Source: JBBQVS01 sp963792705
Lineage (GTDB): Bacteria; Chloroflexota; Ktedonobacteria; Ktedonobacterales; Ktedonobacteraceae
Length of the DNA stretch: 64,000 bases
Reading direction: 5' to 3'
Assembly: GCA_963792705.1 (NCBI GenBank)
Contig: CAWBXD010000005.1
Span: 151,008-215,007, forward strand
The notes beneath the pieces are model-generated. The model did not search any database. It was not told the DNA's origin and was given only the letters and a program-made list of their open reading frames with translations. Positions 27,538 to 36,477 of this stretch are shown piece by piece; within the stretch, counting starts at the first letter, position 1, and the number at the start of each line of letters is the position of its first letter. A program made the position numbers and the translations under genes.

Positions 27538-28506
27538 ATGTCAGATCATTTAGATGCACCAGGTTTGAAATCACCCAATATGGACGCTCGCGTTGATATT
27601 ACAGATATCTATGTGTTCCAAAAGCCAGGAGATACAAATACGTCCGTTCTCGTGTTCAATGTCAATCCCGTTGCTCCAACGCTTGCCGACGCGTTTGCAA
27701 CGGATGCAATCTATGAGTTGAAAGTGGATACGAATGGCGATGCTGTTGCTGACATCGCGTATCGCTTTACGTTTTCCCTCAAAGAGCATGATGTGCAAAC
27801 CGCGACGGTTCGGCATGCTAGAGGAGAGCAGGCGAAAGGCACTGGCAATGAGGGAGACATCCTGTTCCAGAACGTGCCTGTAGCCTTTGGAGAAGAGATT
27901 ACTATTGCTGAGGCAGGAGAGTATCGCTTCTTTGCCGGAATACGAAGCGACCCCTTCTTCTTTGACCTGGAAGGCTTCAAAAACGGAATGCAATTCACAG
28001 GCGCGGATACCTTCCTGGACAAGAATGTCTTCAGCATGGTCTTAGAACTTCCGAATAGCGCATTGGGAAGCAATCCCAAAGTAGGTATTTGGGGAAGGGT
28101 GTTGATACCTAAAGATGGAAACCCGTCTTTCCAGATTGACCGTATGGGCCGCCCCTTTGTCAACGTCGCGTTTACCCAAGGCGAGGACAAAAATACCTTG
28201 AACCGCATCGAGCCAACACGAGACCGGGAACTGTTTAGTGAGAAGTTTACCGATCTTTTCGTCTCATCAGGGCGAAGTTTAGAGGATGCTCAACAAACGG
28301 CTCTTAGCCTCCTTCCAGATATTCTGGACTATGACTACTCTCAACCTGCGGGCTATCGCAATGGTCGCTTGTTGACAGATGACATTATTGATATACAGCT
28401 AGCAGTTTTGACGAATGGAGCTGTGACGACAGACAAGGTAGAGCCGCATAAGGATTTACTAAAAACATTTCCGTACCTCGGTCCTCCACATCCTACCATG
28501 AAGTAG
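27538..28506 (+). CDS. DUF4331 domain protein
   Basis: A 322-residue protein. The start at 27538 is preferred over an upstream TTG because AAGGAG lies 6 nt before the ATG and the protein then begins MSDHLDAPGLKSPNMDARVD, matching the DUF4331 opening (HxdAP...D..DiYvF). Further family marks: VFQKPGDTNTSVLVFNVNP, FFFDLEGFKNGMQF and the LPDILDYDYSQPAGY region near the C-terminus. No signal peptide is visible, although many relatives are exported. The biochemical role is unknown. It is followed by a bidirectional hairpin. Confidence 0.85.
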   Translation: MSDHLDAPGLKSPNMDARVDITDIYVFQKPGDTNTSVLVFNVNPVAPTLADAFATDAIYELKVDTNGDAVADIAYRFTFSLKEHDVQTATVRHARGEQAKGTGNEGDILFQNVPVAFGEEITIAEAGEYRFFAGIRSDPFFFDLEGFKNGMQFTGADTFLDKNVFSMVLELPNSALGSNPKVGIWGRVLIPKDGNPSFQIDRMGRPFVNVAFTQGEDKNTLNRIEPTRDRELFSEKFTDLFVSSGRSLEDAQQTALSLLPDILDYDYSQPAGYRNGRLLTDDIIDIQLAVLTNGAVTTDKVEPHKDLLKTFPYLGPPHPTMK

Positions 28507-28570
28507 CGAATGAAACTCTCCTTGCTTCATAGCTCACGCTTTCGCGTGTAGCAGAAAAGGCGAAAGTGAG

Positions 28571-28610
28571 TAGCTCAAGCACCTAGTTCATTGAACTGGT
28601 GCTTGAGCTA
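28571..28610. terminator. Bidirectional terminator
   Basis: TAGCTCAAGCACC pairs with GGTGCTTGAGCTA, extended inward by AGTTCA/TGAACT, giving a stem of nearly 19 bp. It lies between the convergent DUF4331 and antiporter genes. Confidence 0.85.
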
Positions 28611-28634
28611 TTTCGTGTGTGCTTCAAACGTTAT

Positions 28635-29816
28635 TTAACTCTTGTCCAGACGTAAGAGTGTGAGCGCAATAATGGGAAAGAGAAGTACGGATAAAAGCCC
28701 GGCGGCAACGAGTGCCGCGCCAGTTGCTGTTGTAATCAAATGCAATGCTAAGCCGATTTGGGTGGCCGCAACGATAAACGAAAGCGATGTTGCTTGTAGC
28801 AACCCTGCAACAACTGAACGACGGCTCCCAACAAGTGGACGATAGAATAATGCAGGTATGCCTCTGACAAGGAGCAGTGCAAACAGAAAGATTGGGACAC
28901 GTAAGATGGTCGAGGGACTAGAAAGCAACGCAGTAAGGTTGAAGTTGAGACCACTTGCCACAAAAAATATAGGCACGAACACACCGAAGCCAACGGCCTC
29001 CAGCTTTTGTCGAAACAGAGGATGCGTCATCATGCGGTCTTGATCAATGAATCTGAGGATGACACCTGCGATAAAGGCTCCGAGGATTGTTTCAAGTCCG
29101 AGTGCTCCTGCAAGTGCGACGAATGCAACGAGAAGCAGAAATGCACCGCGTATACGAAGTTGTGCGGTTGTGTCTTGCAACCTCTGAAGGACTGCTGTCA
29201 AGTGCATCGAGCGTTCTAAGCGCAGAACGACGAAGGTGAACGCTGCAGCCAAAAGGATAAATCCTGCGAGCAGCACAAGTTTTGTACTCGTGCTTGTTGC
29301 CTCATTCGAGAAGAAAAGTGAGAGGAGGATAATTGAGCCAAACTCGGCAAACATCGCTCCCGCAATGACAAGCTGTCCAAAACTCAATTCGCTTTCACCT
29401 GCATCTTTGAGTACAGGAATAACCACGCCCAATGCGGTTGCAACAAGTACAATGGCAATAAAGAGTGGTGAGAGAACTTGACCACCTAGAAAAAGCAGGA
29501 AACCAACAAACAGAGCCAGTGCGAACGAAACGAGAAAACTGCCACCGACAAACACAAGAAGACGGCCTTTTAAGCGAGCAAGTTCAACTTCCAAGCCCGC
29601 AAGAAAGAGCAGGAAGGCTAAGCCAAGCAACGAAAGGATTTGGATCGGAAGATCAACATGGACCCAACCGAGTACGGAGGGACCAAGAATAATTCCAGTA
29701 ATAATTTCAAGTACAACTGATGGCAGACGACGTGCTGGACTGAGGCCGAGGAGGAGTGGGGCTAGAAATGCAGCTACTGCGACAAGCAATAAGCTAGAAA
29801 ATGAAATAGTAGGCAT
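28635..29816 (-). CDS. Cation:proton antiporter, CPA2/KefB family
   Basis: A 393-residue integral membrane protein with about 12 predicted helices. The GIILGPSVLGWV and LLGLAFLLFLAGLEVELARL segments, the latter containing the family's conserved Asp/Glu-containing helix, are typical of the Na+/H+ exchanger (PF00999) group. The LVATALGVVIPVLKDAG stretch is the second conserved helix. It has no C-terminal RCK/TrkA-N domain, so it is the transporter alone. It would exchange Na+ or K+ for H+ across the cytoplasmic membrane; the ion cannot be told from sequence. Confidence 0.88.
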   Translation of the reverse strand: MPTISFSSLLLVAVAAFLAPLLLGLSPARRLPSVVLEIITGIILGPSVLGWVHVDLPIQILSLLGLAFLLFLAGLEVELARLKGRLLVFVGGSFLVSFALALFVGFLLFLGGQVLSPLFIAIVLVATALGVVIPVLKDAGESELSFGQLVIAGAMFAEFGSIILLSLFFSNEATSTSTKLVLLAGFILLAAAFTFVVLRLERSMHLTAVLQRLQDTTAQLRIRGAFLLLVAFVALAGALGLETILGAFIAGVILRFIDQDRMMTHPLFRQKLEAVGFGVFVPIFFVASGLNFNLTALLSSPSTILRVPIFLFALLLVRGIPALFYRPLVGSRRSVVAGLLQATSLSFIVAATQIGLALHLITTATGAALVAAGLLSVLLFPIIALTLLRLDKS

Positions 29817-29987
29817 ACTTTCCTCTTATAGATTGACGATGCGGATCAATAATAATGAGGGACATCCTCTGATTCTCTCGCGTATACAGTACCATCTGAC
29901 CAGCAAGGGAACCAGAGGGAAGTGTTTTCCGCCTAATGATAAGGAACATACACACTTCTCTTCCCTCTCTTTTGATACCCTTGTTAC

Positions 29988-31061
29988 TTAAGAGACCGAT
30001 GGTGCCTCTTGCACACGTTCCTTCACTGGACGAGGAATCTCCACTTCTGGATGATTGACTGTCTCTGTTCCGTCGATCATTTGCTCTTCTTGTGGAGGCA
30101 GAAACAAGAGGACATACATAGCGGCGAAAATCGGCAGGTGTCCAAGTAGTTCTGCTGGTGGGAGGAATGGCAACGCGAGGTTAAAGGGAATAAACATACC
30201 GAAGATGACTATCTTCGGCAGAATGCCACTCATAAGTGTCAACCCAATGGTGAGTTCAATGGTTCCGGCAGCCAGAATGTAACGCTCGTTCGTGAACCAA
30301 GTAAGCCCAATCAACTGTGCAACATTAAATGTGGCGTGCGTCTTCAAGAACGCCTCTGCTAGTCTTGGATCGAGGAGTTTTTCTGTGAATGCTACCCACG
30401 CCAGTGAAAATCCTACTCCCAGACGCAGGAAGAGTGGAGCAAGTCGCCAGTAGCGTGCAAAGAAGGCAAGAGGTTCTTGATGTGGTCCCGGTCTCACCAG
30501 ACCACGCCCAACAATGAGCAGGTAGAGGGCAACTCCAACATAAAGCGTTTGTTCCAGTACTGCCCAGACTGGATAGAAAAAGAGTGTACAAAGGAACACT
30601 GCGATCAATATCAGTGCTCCAACACGAGTGAGCAGGCCACTGATGAAACTGAATGCGACGAACACCTCAACGCCTACAAGCACAATGCCAAAAGCATTTC
30701 TGCCTACAGTAAGGTTGGGAGCGAAAAGGCATAGGCTGACCGCTACCGCAATAAGACCGATTGCAGTTTGTACCGCAAGAATAATCTGATTGGATCGGTC
30801 ATAATAACGAAGAAATCCTATCTGTGGAAAGCGATTATCTCCTCCAACCAGCACACGTATTCCTGCCAGAACTCCAATACCTGCACAAGTTATGGCGATG
30901 CAAAGAAGAACTGGAGGAGTGAGCAACAATCCAAATTGGGGTGGGTAATCTTGCCAATTCGGGACAAACCAGCGTTCGTGTGCGAAGGCAACTGTCGGAG
31001 CAATTAAGAAGAGCACAAGAAACAATCCGGCACGTAAAAGTATTCTGTAAAAAGTTGACAT
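29988..31061 (-). CDS. DoxX-like multi-spanning membrane protein
   Basis: A 357-residue protein with an N-terminal hydrophobic signal (FLVLFLIAPTVAFAHERW) and about eight further hydrophobic helices, ending in a charged cytoplasmic tail. The second half (RLGVGFSLAWVAFTEKLLDP, AAGTIELTIGLTLMSG, PFNLALPFLPPAELLGHLP) resembles the DoxX/DoxD four-helix unit found in terminal quinol oxidase accessory subunits. A GAGAGGAAG ribosome site supports the start at 31061. Its role is unknown; membrane redox or metabolite handling is only a guess. It lies 35 nt after the FtsH-like relic and on the same strand. Confidence 0.7.
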   Translation of the reverse strand: MSTFYRILLRAGLFLVLFLIAPTVAFAHERWFVPNWQDYPPQFGLLLTPPVLLCIAITCAGIGVLAGIRVLVGGDNRFPQIGFLRYYDRSNQIILAVQTAIGLIAVAVSLCLFAPNLTVGRNAFGIVLVGVEVFVAFSFISGLLTRVGALILIAVFLCTLFFYPVWAVLEQTLYVGVALYLLIVGRGLVRPGPHQEPLAFFARYWRLAPLFLRLGVGFSLAWVAFTEKLLDPRLAEAFLKTHATFNVAQLIGLTWFTNERYILAAGTIELTIGLTLMSGILPKIVIFGMFIPFNLALPFLPPAELLGHLPIFAAMYVLLFLPPQEEQMIDGTETVNHPEVEIPRPVKERVQEAPSVS

Positions 31062-31095
31062 AGTAGCTTCCTCTCTTATGTAAAACTTGCTTAGC

Positions 31096-32007
31096 CTATT
31101 TTTCTTCTAGCCTCTCTCCACACGTAGGGCAGAAATGCACTCCCTTCACCTCTGGTTGTATAGCACCACACCGTAAACATATCCTTGCTCGCACGACCCC
31201 ACAAAACCCACAGTATTTCCAATGGACTGGAACTTCTTGTTGACAGGTAGAACAAAGAACGAATTCTGCCTCAAATTGTTTCAACGGCGTCCCATCAAGA
31301 GTTGCTGTGTGAGCAAAGCGACTGGGAAGCAACAACGATGAGTTGATTTGCTCACGAGAGGATGTCGTTGCCACCACTGTCATATATCTATCACAATCAT
31401 CCAACTCGCTACAAAGCTGACTCTGCCACTGCATACACACGTCTTGCGTCTCTTGTTGTGCTAACATATCAAGCCCCTCAAGGTACAAAACACAGGGAGA
31501 CACCTCTTTCCCCCGTTCAAAGAGGTCATGGAGAATCTGTCGTCCGTACACAGTCACTCTCTCTCGTTCCGCTTTGCTCGGCTGACTCGCTGAATCGGTA
31601 GTGCCAACGTTTTCGCTGGAACCGCTACTTGAAGCATGTATCATTTCGACAAGAACAGCGAGAGAGAGCGAAAGTAGAGGTACACCGACTTCGCCAGCAA
31701 TTGCGTGTACAAGAGAAGTTCAATTCATACGAGAAGAACCAACGAAGAGCAGTCCGTAGAGGTACACATTTATGTTCTGTTGAGTATGTTGAGGATTCCG
31801 AAGGAAAGTTGTTACTTCTCTCAGCTCCTGCTTGACAGAATGAAACCCTTCTATATCAGAAAAGAGAGTGGTTGGTCGCTCGAAGCTGCTGAGGATTCTG
31901 TTAGAAATTCCATTTCCACGCTGTTGTCGGATTCGCGAAAAGATGGATTGATCCATTGATGCAGCGTAAGCGCGTCCAGAATGCTCTGTGAGAGAGAAGG
32001 GAAGCAT
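31096..32007 (-). pseudogene. FtsH-like AAA domain with C-terminal zinc ribbons, in-frame stop at Walker A
   Basis: Two frames in the same phase form one gene interrupted by TGA at 31720-31722. The first part (RPTTLFSDIEGFHSVKQEL, then YLYGLLFVGSSRMN) aligns with the FtsH AAA entry up to the P-loop. The frame then continues TSLVHAIAGEVGVPLLSLSL and LHDLFERGKEVSPCVLYLEG, like the FtsH Walker B area. The stop falls where the Walker A lysine should be, and Walker B is also broken (LEGLD instead of IDEID). The end carries two CxxC zinc ribbons (CSTCQQEVPVHWKYCGFC and CLRCGAIQ...CPTC). There is no metalloprotease domain. AGGAGG precedes the ATG at 32007, 1 nt after the Clp-N gene. Dead ATPase: true relic or adaptor is unclear. 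Confidence 0.75.
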
Positions 32008-32008
32008 A

Positions 32009-32437
32009 CTACCTCCTAGCGTTTATAAGGAACAATGCGAGGAGTGGTTGAAGACGTTGATGGCGTACACAGCCTAGCAATATGTGCTCTAGCTGAACGC
32101 TTGAGGCATATTGGTACATTGCAAACGAAATAGCCCCGTCTATGCATGTTTGTGTTTTAGGAGACAATGGGACATTACTCTTCTCTTCTCGTACAACTGT
32201 ATGAGAAGGAAAAAGCGTGAGTACTTGCTCACGAAGCATCGCTTGATCGAGTTTCAGCGCGTTGAACGCCTCTGTGATTCCATCGTTATCTTGAGCAAGA
32301 ATGCCAAGGAAGAGATGCTCTGGAGAGACTTCTGTAGCATTCATGGAAACGGCTTTCCGTTGGGCAGTGGTGATAGCCTTATAAACCGTTGTTGAAAAGT
32401 AATCTTGATCCTGCATATTTGTCATACTAGTATTCAT
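32009..32437 (-). CDS. Stand-alone Clp N-terminal domain protein
   Basis: A protein of about 142 residues consisting only of the double Clp repeat that heads ClpA/ClpC ATPases (DYFSTTVYKAITTAQRKAV, TEVSPEHLFLGILAQDNDG and the second repeat with LEHILLGCV). No AAA module follows. Such isolated N-domains could bind substrates or adaptors for a Clp protease made elsewhere, which is inference. The start at 32437 is preferred because the longer frame (from 32521) would overlap the upstream hsp20 gene by 62 nt. It is the middle gene of an hsp20, Clp-N, FtsH-like operon with 22-nt and 1-nt spacings. Confidence 0.8.
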   Translation of the reverse strand: MNTSMTNMQDQDYFSTTVYKAITTAQRKAVSMNATEVSPEHLFLGILAQDNDGITEAFNALKLDQAMLREQVLTLFPSHTVVREEKSNVPLSPKTQTCIDGAISFAMYQYASSVQLEHILLGCVRHQRLQPLLALFLINARR

Positions 32438-32459
32438 ATGTCCTTTTCTTGTATCGTTC

Positions 32460-32852
32460 TCATACGGCAGAATGTCCTGCGTTGCCTTTATGCTCTCCAT
32501 GTGTCGGAGTAATTCGTTCAAGCGTTAAGTGGGCTGGAACTGTACACGTGCTAATGGGCAAGGTCACAAGCAGCACACCGTTGCCATACGAAACATTCGC
32601 ATATGCGGCGTTGACGGTTACAGGCAGATCGAGTTCCCGGTGGTATGGTCCAATGCTCCACTCATCGCACAATAATTCCTTTACATTCTTGAGCAAGCCA
32701 CGTCCATCGCCATGAAGAATGAGTCGAGAGTTGTTTGTGACTTCAACGAGAATATTCTCCTCTAATCCTGCCATCGGTGCTGCAACCATGAGTCGTTCGT
32801 TTGTTCGATAGACCTTTACTGATATATGCTGCTGTTTAAGTTGTTCGTGCAT
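32460..32852 (-). CDS. Small heat shock protein, Hsp20/alpha-crystallin family
   Basis: A short small-heat-shock protein of about 130 residues. The alpha-crystallin core is visible: VYRTNERLMVAAPMAGLEEN, then the ILVEVTNNSRLILHGDGRG strand pair, then FHREL-like YHRELDLPVTVN and a GVLLVTLPIS final strand, matching the family's 'GvL.itlP'. It would hold unfolding proteins in the cytoplasm. The start at 32852 is chosen for AGGTG 6 nt upstream. It is the first gene of an apparent proteostasis operon. Confidence 0.85.
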   Translation of the reverse strand: MHEQLKQQHISVKVYRTNERLMVAAPMAGLEENILVEVTNNSRLILHGDGRGLLKNVKELLCDEWSIGPYHRELDLPVTVNAAYANVSYGNGVLLVTLPISTCTVPAHLTLERITPTHGEHKGNAGHSAV

Positions 32853-33756
32853 TTTATACACCTATCCATCTGTTTTTTGCTTCTCCATAAGAGTAAGTAT
32901 AGTTCTGAGAGGAAAGGCTGTCATGGGCCAAAGGGAACATTATTGGATGAGGGACTATCCTGTCTTTCTACGCCTTTTGGCTTACTGCTGCCACGTATTC
33001 TCGATGTATCATCTCGACATCGTTTTACTATCACTTATATAGTGCTTCTGTCTCTAATTTTCATATAGACATAAATTTGAGAAGTAATGAGTCTGCAGAA
33101 GGCGAAGAGAGCAACCACGTTTGGGATGAAGCTTCGAGTAAACACCTGCCTAACTTGTTTTTCTGAAAGAGATGCTCTATAGTGGCTTGGTAAGCAGTTC
33201 CAGTCAGGAACAACCTGCTTGAGTGAGGTGGCGAACACTTTTGTCAGCACTTGGGGTGCGTGGTGAAGTTTGCTAAAGGCAGGTGGTCAAGTGTCGAAAT
33301 GCTTGTGAACACTTTTGTTGGGCACGCTCGTACTGAATGCGGCAATGCTAAAGCCGCGTGTGAAGCCATTTTGTAAGAAGCAGGCGGTGATAGAGGAACA
33401 ACCTGCCTTCCAAGCAGGCTGTCGCGAGTTCGAGCCTCGTCTCCCGCTTTCTGTGTGTGCATCGTCTCTCTCGGATGGCTTCCAAAGCCACTTCACCCGA
33501 AGTGTCTTTCAGAAGTTTTCTGAAAGAGACGATCTCGTTTTTGGAAGGGAGGGTGCAGGGACATCCTGCGACGGTTTTGGGCAACACTCTGCCTCGAGCA
33601 AAGGAAAAGCCTGCCCAAATTTGGGTGCATTGCATCATCAGAAATCTTGAACCATGACAGCATGAAATCGGATGATTTGAGGATCATTTTGTGCTGTTGA
33701 GCAATGCAAGAGCCTTGCATCATCACGCTTTGTTGAGAAAAGATGAAGGTGATGCA
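32853..33756. other. Gene-free region upstream of hsp20, leading into the island
   Basis: About 900 bases without a convincing gene. It carries the hsp20 promoter region, the tRNA-Gly fragment at 33383-33448 and, from about 33650, sequence leading into the transposase remnant. Frames on both strands here lack ribosome sites. The minus-strand frame over the tRNA fragment is an antisense shadow. Confidence 0.55.
33383..33448 (+). pseudogene. tRNA-Gly(TCC) 3' fragment
   Basis: The anticodon stem-loop CCTGC-CTTCCAA-GCAGG gives anticodon TCC. It is followed by a 5-bp T-stem with loop TTCGAGC and the 3' acceptor strand CTCCCGC plus discriminator T. A D-arm remnant (GGCGGTGATAGAGG) precedes it. The matching 5' acceptor strand, GCGGGAG, is absent in the expected 20-25 nt upstream, so this is a truncated gene or an attachment-site-like copy rather than a working tRNA. 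Confidence 0.8.
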
Positions 33757-33795
33757 ATGAAGGAAACGAGCAAGATCCTTGATGAGGCATGCGAA

Positions 33796-34312
33796 GATGT
33801 CGCTGTCGTTTCGGCGTCTTTGACTCACATGAGACCTCGTAGGAGGAGGCGGAAGGTGGCAGTGGGATTGAGTCTGGAAGCGAAGCGCGAAGTTCTTGTG
33901 CAATTCATTCCTCAGTATCAAGATGCAGTGGGGACGCAGAAACGAGTGTTGCTGGACGACTTCACTCGCCTCACAGAGTATCATCGCACGTATGCGATCT
34001 GGCTCTTCAATCACCAGACGCCAAAGCAACACCCTCCTGCGCGTATCCGCCGGCGAGACTACGGAGCAGAGGTCGAAGAAGTGTTGGTGCAGGTCTGGAA
34101 CGCTGCCAATCGTCTGTGTAGCAAGCTGCTCATCCCGTCTCTGCCGATGTTTCTCGATGCGCTGGAACGGCATGAGCATCTTCACCTCACCCCAGAGTGT
34201 CGAACCCGCTTGCTCTTGATGAGCACGGCAACCGCAGACCGTCTTCTTCGCCCGCACCGACAGCAAGAGCTGCGCGTCCTCCGTTCGACGCGAGCAGGAA
34301 CGTTGCTCAAGA
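33796..34312 (+). mobile_element. Transposase remnant, copy 1 (5' third, integrase-catalytic type)
   Basis: From about 33829 the frame reads MRPRRRRRKVAVGLSLEAKR, VLLDDFTRLTEYHRTYAIWL and RIRRRDYGAEVEEVLVQVWN. It ends LLRPHRQ...STRAGTLLKR, the N-terminal region of rve-type integrase/transposase proteins, just before their catalytic DDE domain. The similarity stops at about 34312 and no catalytic residues remain, so it is inactive. It starts just after a 17-bp sequence (33796-33812) that recurs inverted at 46313-46329 and nearly identically at 44567, behaving like an element end. It lies directly upstream of the mannan cluster. Confidence 0.78.
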
Positions 34313-34381
34313 GGAACGTTATGAATATAAATACAAAGCCAGTTCACCTTGTATCTGTATCCATACTTATATATACACGCC

Positions 34382-35305
34382 CTATTTTGCTTCCGCAATG
34401 GCGACACCACTGTCAATGTAGCGTTGTCCCAGTGCGTATAGGACGACGGGAACAACGAGTGCAATCAGAGTGGCTGCCATAAGTTGTGGGTCCACTGACT
34501 TATAGGGATTCGTGAATGCAAGCAATCCCAGAGGAACAGTACGGTTGCTATCACTACTCAGGTAGATGAGTGGCCCCCATGCATCACTCCAGCTGCCGAG
34601 AAACGAGAACACTGCTACTACGATCAATACAGGTTTCGCTTGTGGCAAAATGATGTTCCAAAAGATGCGAAAACTCCCACATCCATCAATACGTGCGGCT
34701 TCGTCGAGTTCACGCGGTAATCCCATAAAGAACTGTCTGAACAGGAAAATACTGAATGCATCGCCAAAGAGCTTAGGCACCATCAGAGGCAAAAACGTAT
34801 CGATCCAGCCCAGGCTTCTAAAGATGTTATAGAGTGAGATGATGAGAACCTGACCTGGAATCATCATGGTTGCGAGCAAGACGATAAATAGTGCTGTACG
34901 TCCTGGAAAGCGAAAACGGGCGAAGCCATACGCTACAAGTGCTGATACAAACGTGACTGCAATAACGCTGTATATAGCCAACCAGACGCTATTAAAGATG
35001 TAGTGGAAGAAACTATATTGAGTGAAAACATCTACGTAGTTTGACCACAGGAAGGGATGAGGAATCCACTGAATGGGGATTGCATAGTACTGAAACTCAC
35101 TTTTGAGTGAGGATGTAATGAGCCAGAGAAAGGGAAACAGGATAATGAGGCTCATTATAATGAGGATAACGTAGGTCCAAAACATACTCATACGCTGGTA
35201 GAAGCGTCCCCGTGCGCGATAATCTACTACCTGTGTTGCTGCTTGTTGCACTGCTGATATGCGAGTAGCGCGAGAAGCATCTCGCTGCCCTCCAGTAATT
35301 GCCAT
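34382..35305 (-). CDS. Carbohydrate ABC transporter permease, MalG type
   Basis: A 307-residue inner-membrane permease with six helices. The EAA-loop signature for ATPase docking is present (ELDEAARIDGCGSFRIFWNI, then ILPQAKP). A strong ribosome site AAGGAGG precedes the ATG. With the MalF-type permease and the binding protein it forms a CUT1 sugar importer. No ATPase gene is in the cluster, so a shared MsmK/MalK-type ATPase elsewhere must drive it. It is the last gene of the transporter operon and is next to glycoside hydrolases for mannan breakdown, so the likely substrates are mannooligosaccharides (inference). Confidence 0.92.
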   Translation of the reverse strand: MAITGGQRDASRATRISAVQQAATQVVDYRARGRFYQRMSMFWTYVILIIMSLIILFPFLWLITSSLKSEFQYYAIPIQWIPHPFLWSNYVDVFTQYSFFHYIFNSVWLAIYSVIAVTFVSALVAYGFARFRFPGRTALFIVLLATMMIPGQVLIISLYNIFRSLGWIDTFLPLMVPKLFGDAFSIFLFRQFFMGLPRELDEAARIDGCGSFRIFWNIILPQAKPVLIVVAVFSFLGSWSDAWGPLIYLSSDSNRTVPLGLLAFTNPYKSVDPQLMAATLIALVVPVVLYALGQRYIDSGVAIAEAK

Positions 35306-35355
35306 AGGGTCCTCCTTGATCTGTATAGCGTTGAAGAAGAGACGTGCGCCACTTC

Positions 35356-36372
35356 CTAGTCGTTAGACTCGCTCGCATAATAGGTGAAGCGCTTCGAGAC
35401 GGTGAGTATAAGTAGCGTCAACAACAAGGTAATTGCGAAGAAGACGATAGCCAGGGCCGATGCATAGCCGAATTGGTTGTAGACAAAGCCACGCACATAG
35501 ATATAGAGCAAATAGGTCGAGAGGCCATTATGTAGGCCGAGTGGGTTGCCAGGGTTGCTCCCGACTGCACCTTGAGCGGCAGCAAATACCAAAGGTGTTT
35601 CAAAGACTTTGAGGTGTCCAATTAACGTCAAAATGGTGTTGAAGACTACTACGGGTGAGAGCAAAGGAAGCGTGATGCCCCAATAAGTACTCCATTTCCC
35701 TGCTCCATCAATTCTCGCGGCCTCATAATAGGTCTGAGAGATGCCCTTGAGACCCGCCAGGAAAATGAGCATCGTTCCACCCATAAACCACAGGTTGACC
35801 AGGATCAGTGCGATCACAGCAAGATAGGGGCGGTCAGAGTCGCCCAACCAGTTGAACGGGCCAATGTGGAATACACCAAGAAACTCATTTGCCAGTCCAT
35901 TTTCGCCCGAAGCAAAGAGTTGTTTGAAGAGTAGTCCAATCGCGATGCCTACTAGTAGGCTTGGTACATAGAAAATCGTGCGAAAAATGTAATTCCCCGG
36001 AAACTTCTTATTGAGCAACAGAGCAAGTATCATGCCACCGCAAATGCTGATAATTGTCGAGAGAGTCACGTACAGCAGCATATGTAAACTGGTTGTCGCG
36101 AATACTGGGTCGTTCGTGAAGATACTCTGATAGTTTTTGAGACCAATCCACTGTGGATCACTGAAAAGATTATATTTGGTGAAACTATTGTAAACCGTGT
36201 CGAGGAGTGGATAGAGGCCGAACACAAGGAAGCCAATTAGCCACGGGCTAATGAAGAGATAGCCTCTAAAACTTTGGCTACGTATAAGGCGTGAGAAAGA
36301 CCCTGGACTTTTTTTTGTATTTGGCGTGAGAGTAAGCCTATTAGCTTTCCCTCGATTGGAAGATGTGATCAT
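35356..36372 (-). CDS. Carbohydrate ABC transporter permease, MalF type
   Basis: About 338 residues. The start at 36372 is chosen for AAGGAG about 9 nt upstream, rather than six codons earlier. Six or more hydrophobic helices begin at SFRGYLFISPWLIGFLVFG. The EAA loop is YYEAARIDGAGKWSTYWGIT followed by LPLLSP. It pairs with the MalG-type permease 50 nt downstream. It lies after a strong stem-loop that separates it from the binding-protein gene, the usual device for making more binding protein than permease. Confidence 0.92.
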   Translation of the reverse strand: MITSSNRGKANRLTLTPNTKKSPGSFSRLIRSQSFRGYLFISPWLIGFLVFGLYPLLDTVYNSFTKYNLFSDPQWIGLKNYQSIFTNDPVFATTSLHMLLYVTLSTIISICGGMILALLLNKKFPGNYIFRTIFYVPSLLVGIAIGLLFKQLFASGENGLANEFLGVFHIGPFNWLGDSDRPYLAVIALILVNLWFMGGTMLIFLAGLKGISQTYYEAARIDGAGKWSTYWGITLPLLSPVVVFNTILTLIGHLKVFETPLVFAAAQGAVGSNPGNPLGLHNGLSTYLLYIYVRGFVYNQFGYASALAIVFFAITLLLTLLILTVSKRFTYYASESND

Positions 36373-36404
36373 AGCATGGCTCCTTATCATCGCAGTCGTC
36401 TGTC

Positions 36405-36455
36405 ACTCTTCTTTTGTCACTTGCCTCTAAAGACGATAAGTGACAAAAGAAGAGT
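36405..36455 (-). terminator. Intra-operon stem-loop (attenuating terminator)
   Basis: Arms ACTCTTCTTTTGTCACTT and AAGTGACAAAAGAAGAGT are an 18-bp perfect inverted repeat around a 15-nt loop, between the binding-protein gene and the first permease gene. It probably gives partial termination and protects the upstream mRNA end. Confidence 0.8.
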
Positions 36456-36477
36456 AAAAGAACATTACATGTTTCCC

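Noticed and set aside
33383..33448. Intact tRNA-Gly gene
   Set aside because: The 5' acceptor strand needed to pair with CTCCCGC is absent from the expected distance, so only a 3' fragment is supported.
33493..34464. Long minus-strand open frame of 323 codons opposite the transposase remnant
   Set aside because: It is antisense to clear transposase coding sequence, has no recognisable domain or ribosome site, and its composition (Cys, Arg, His-rich) is typical of a shadow frame.
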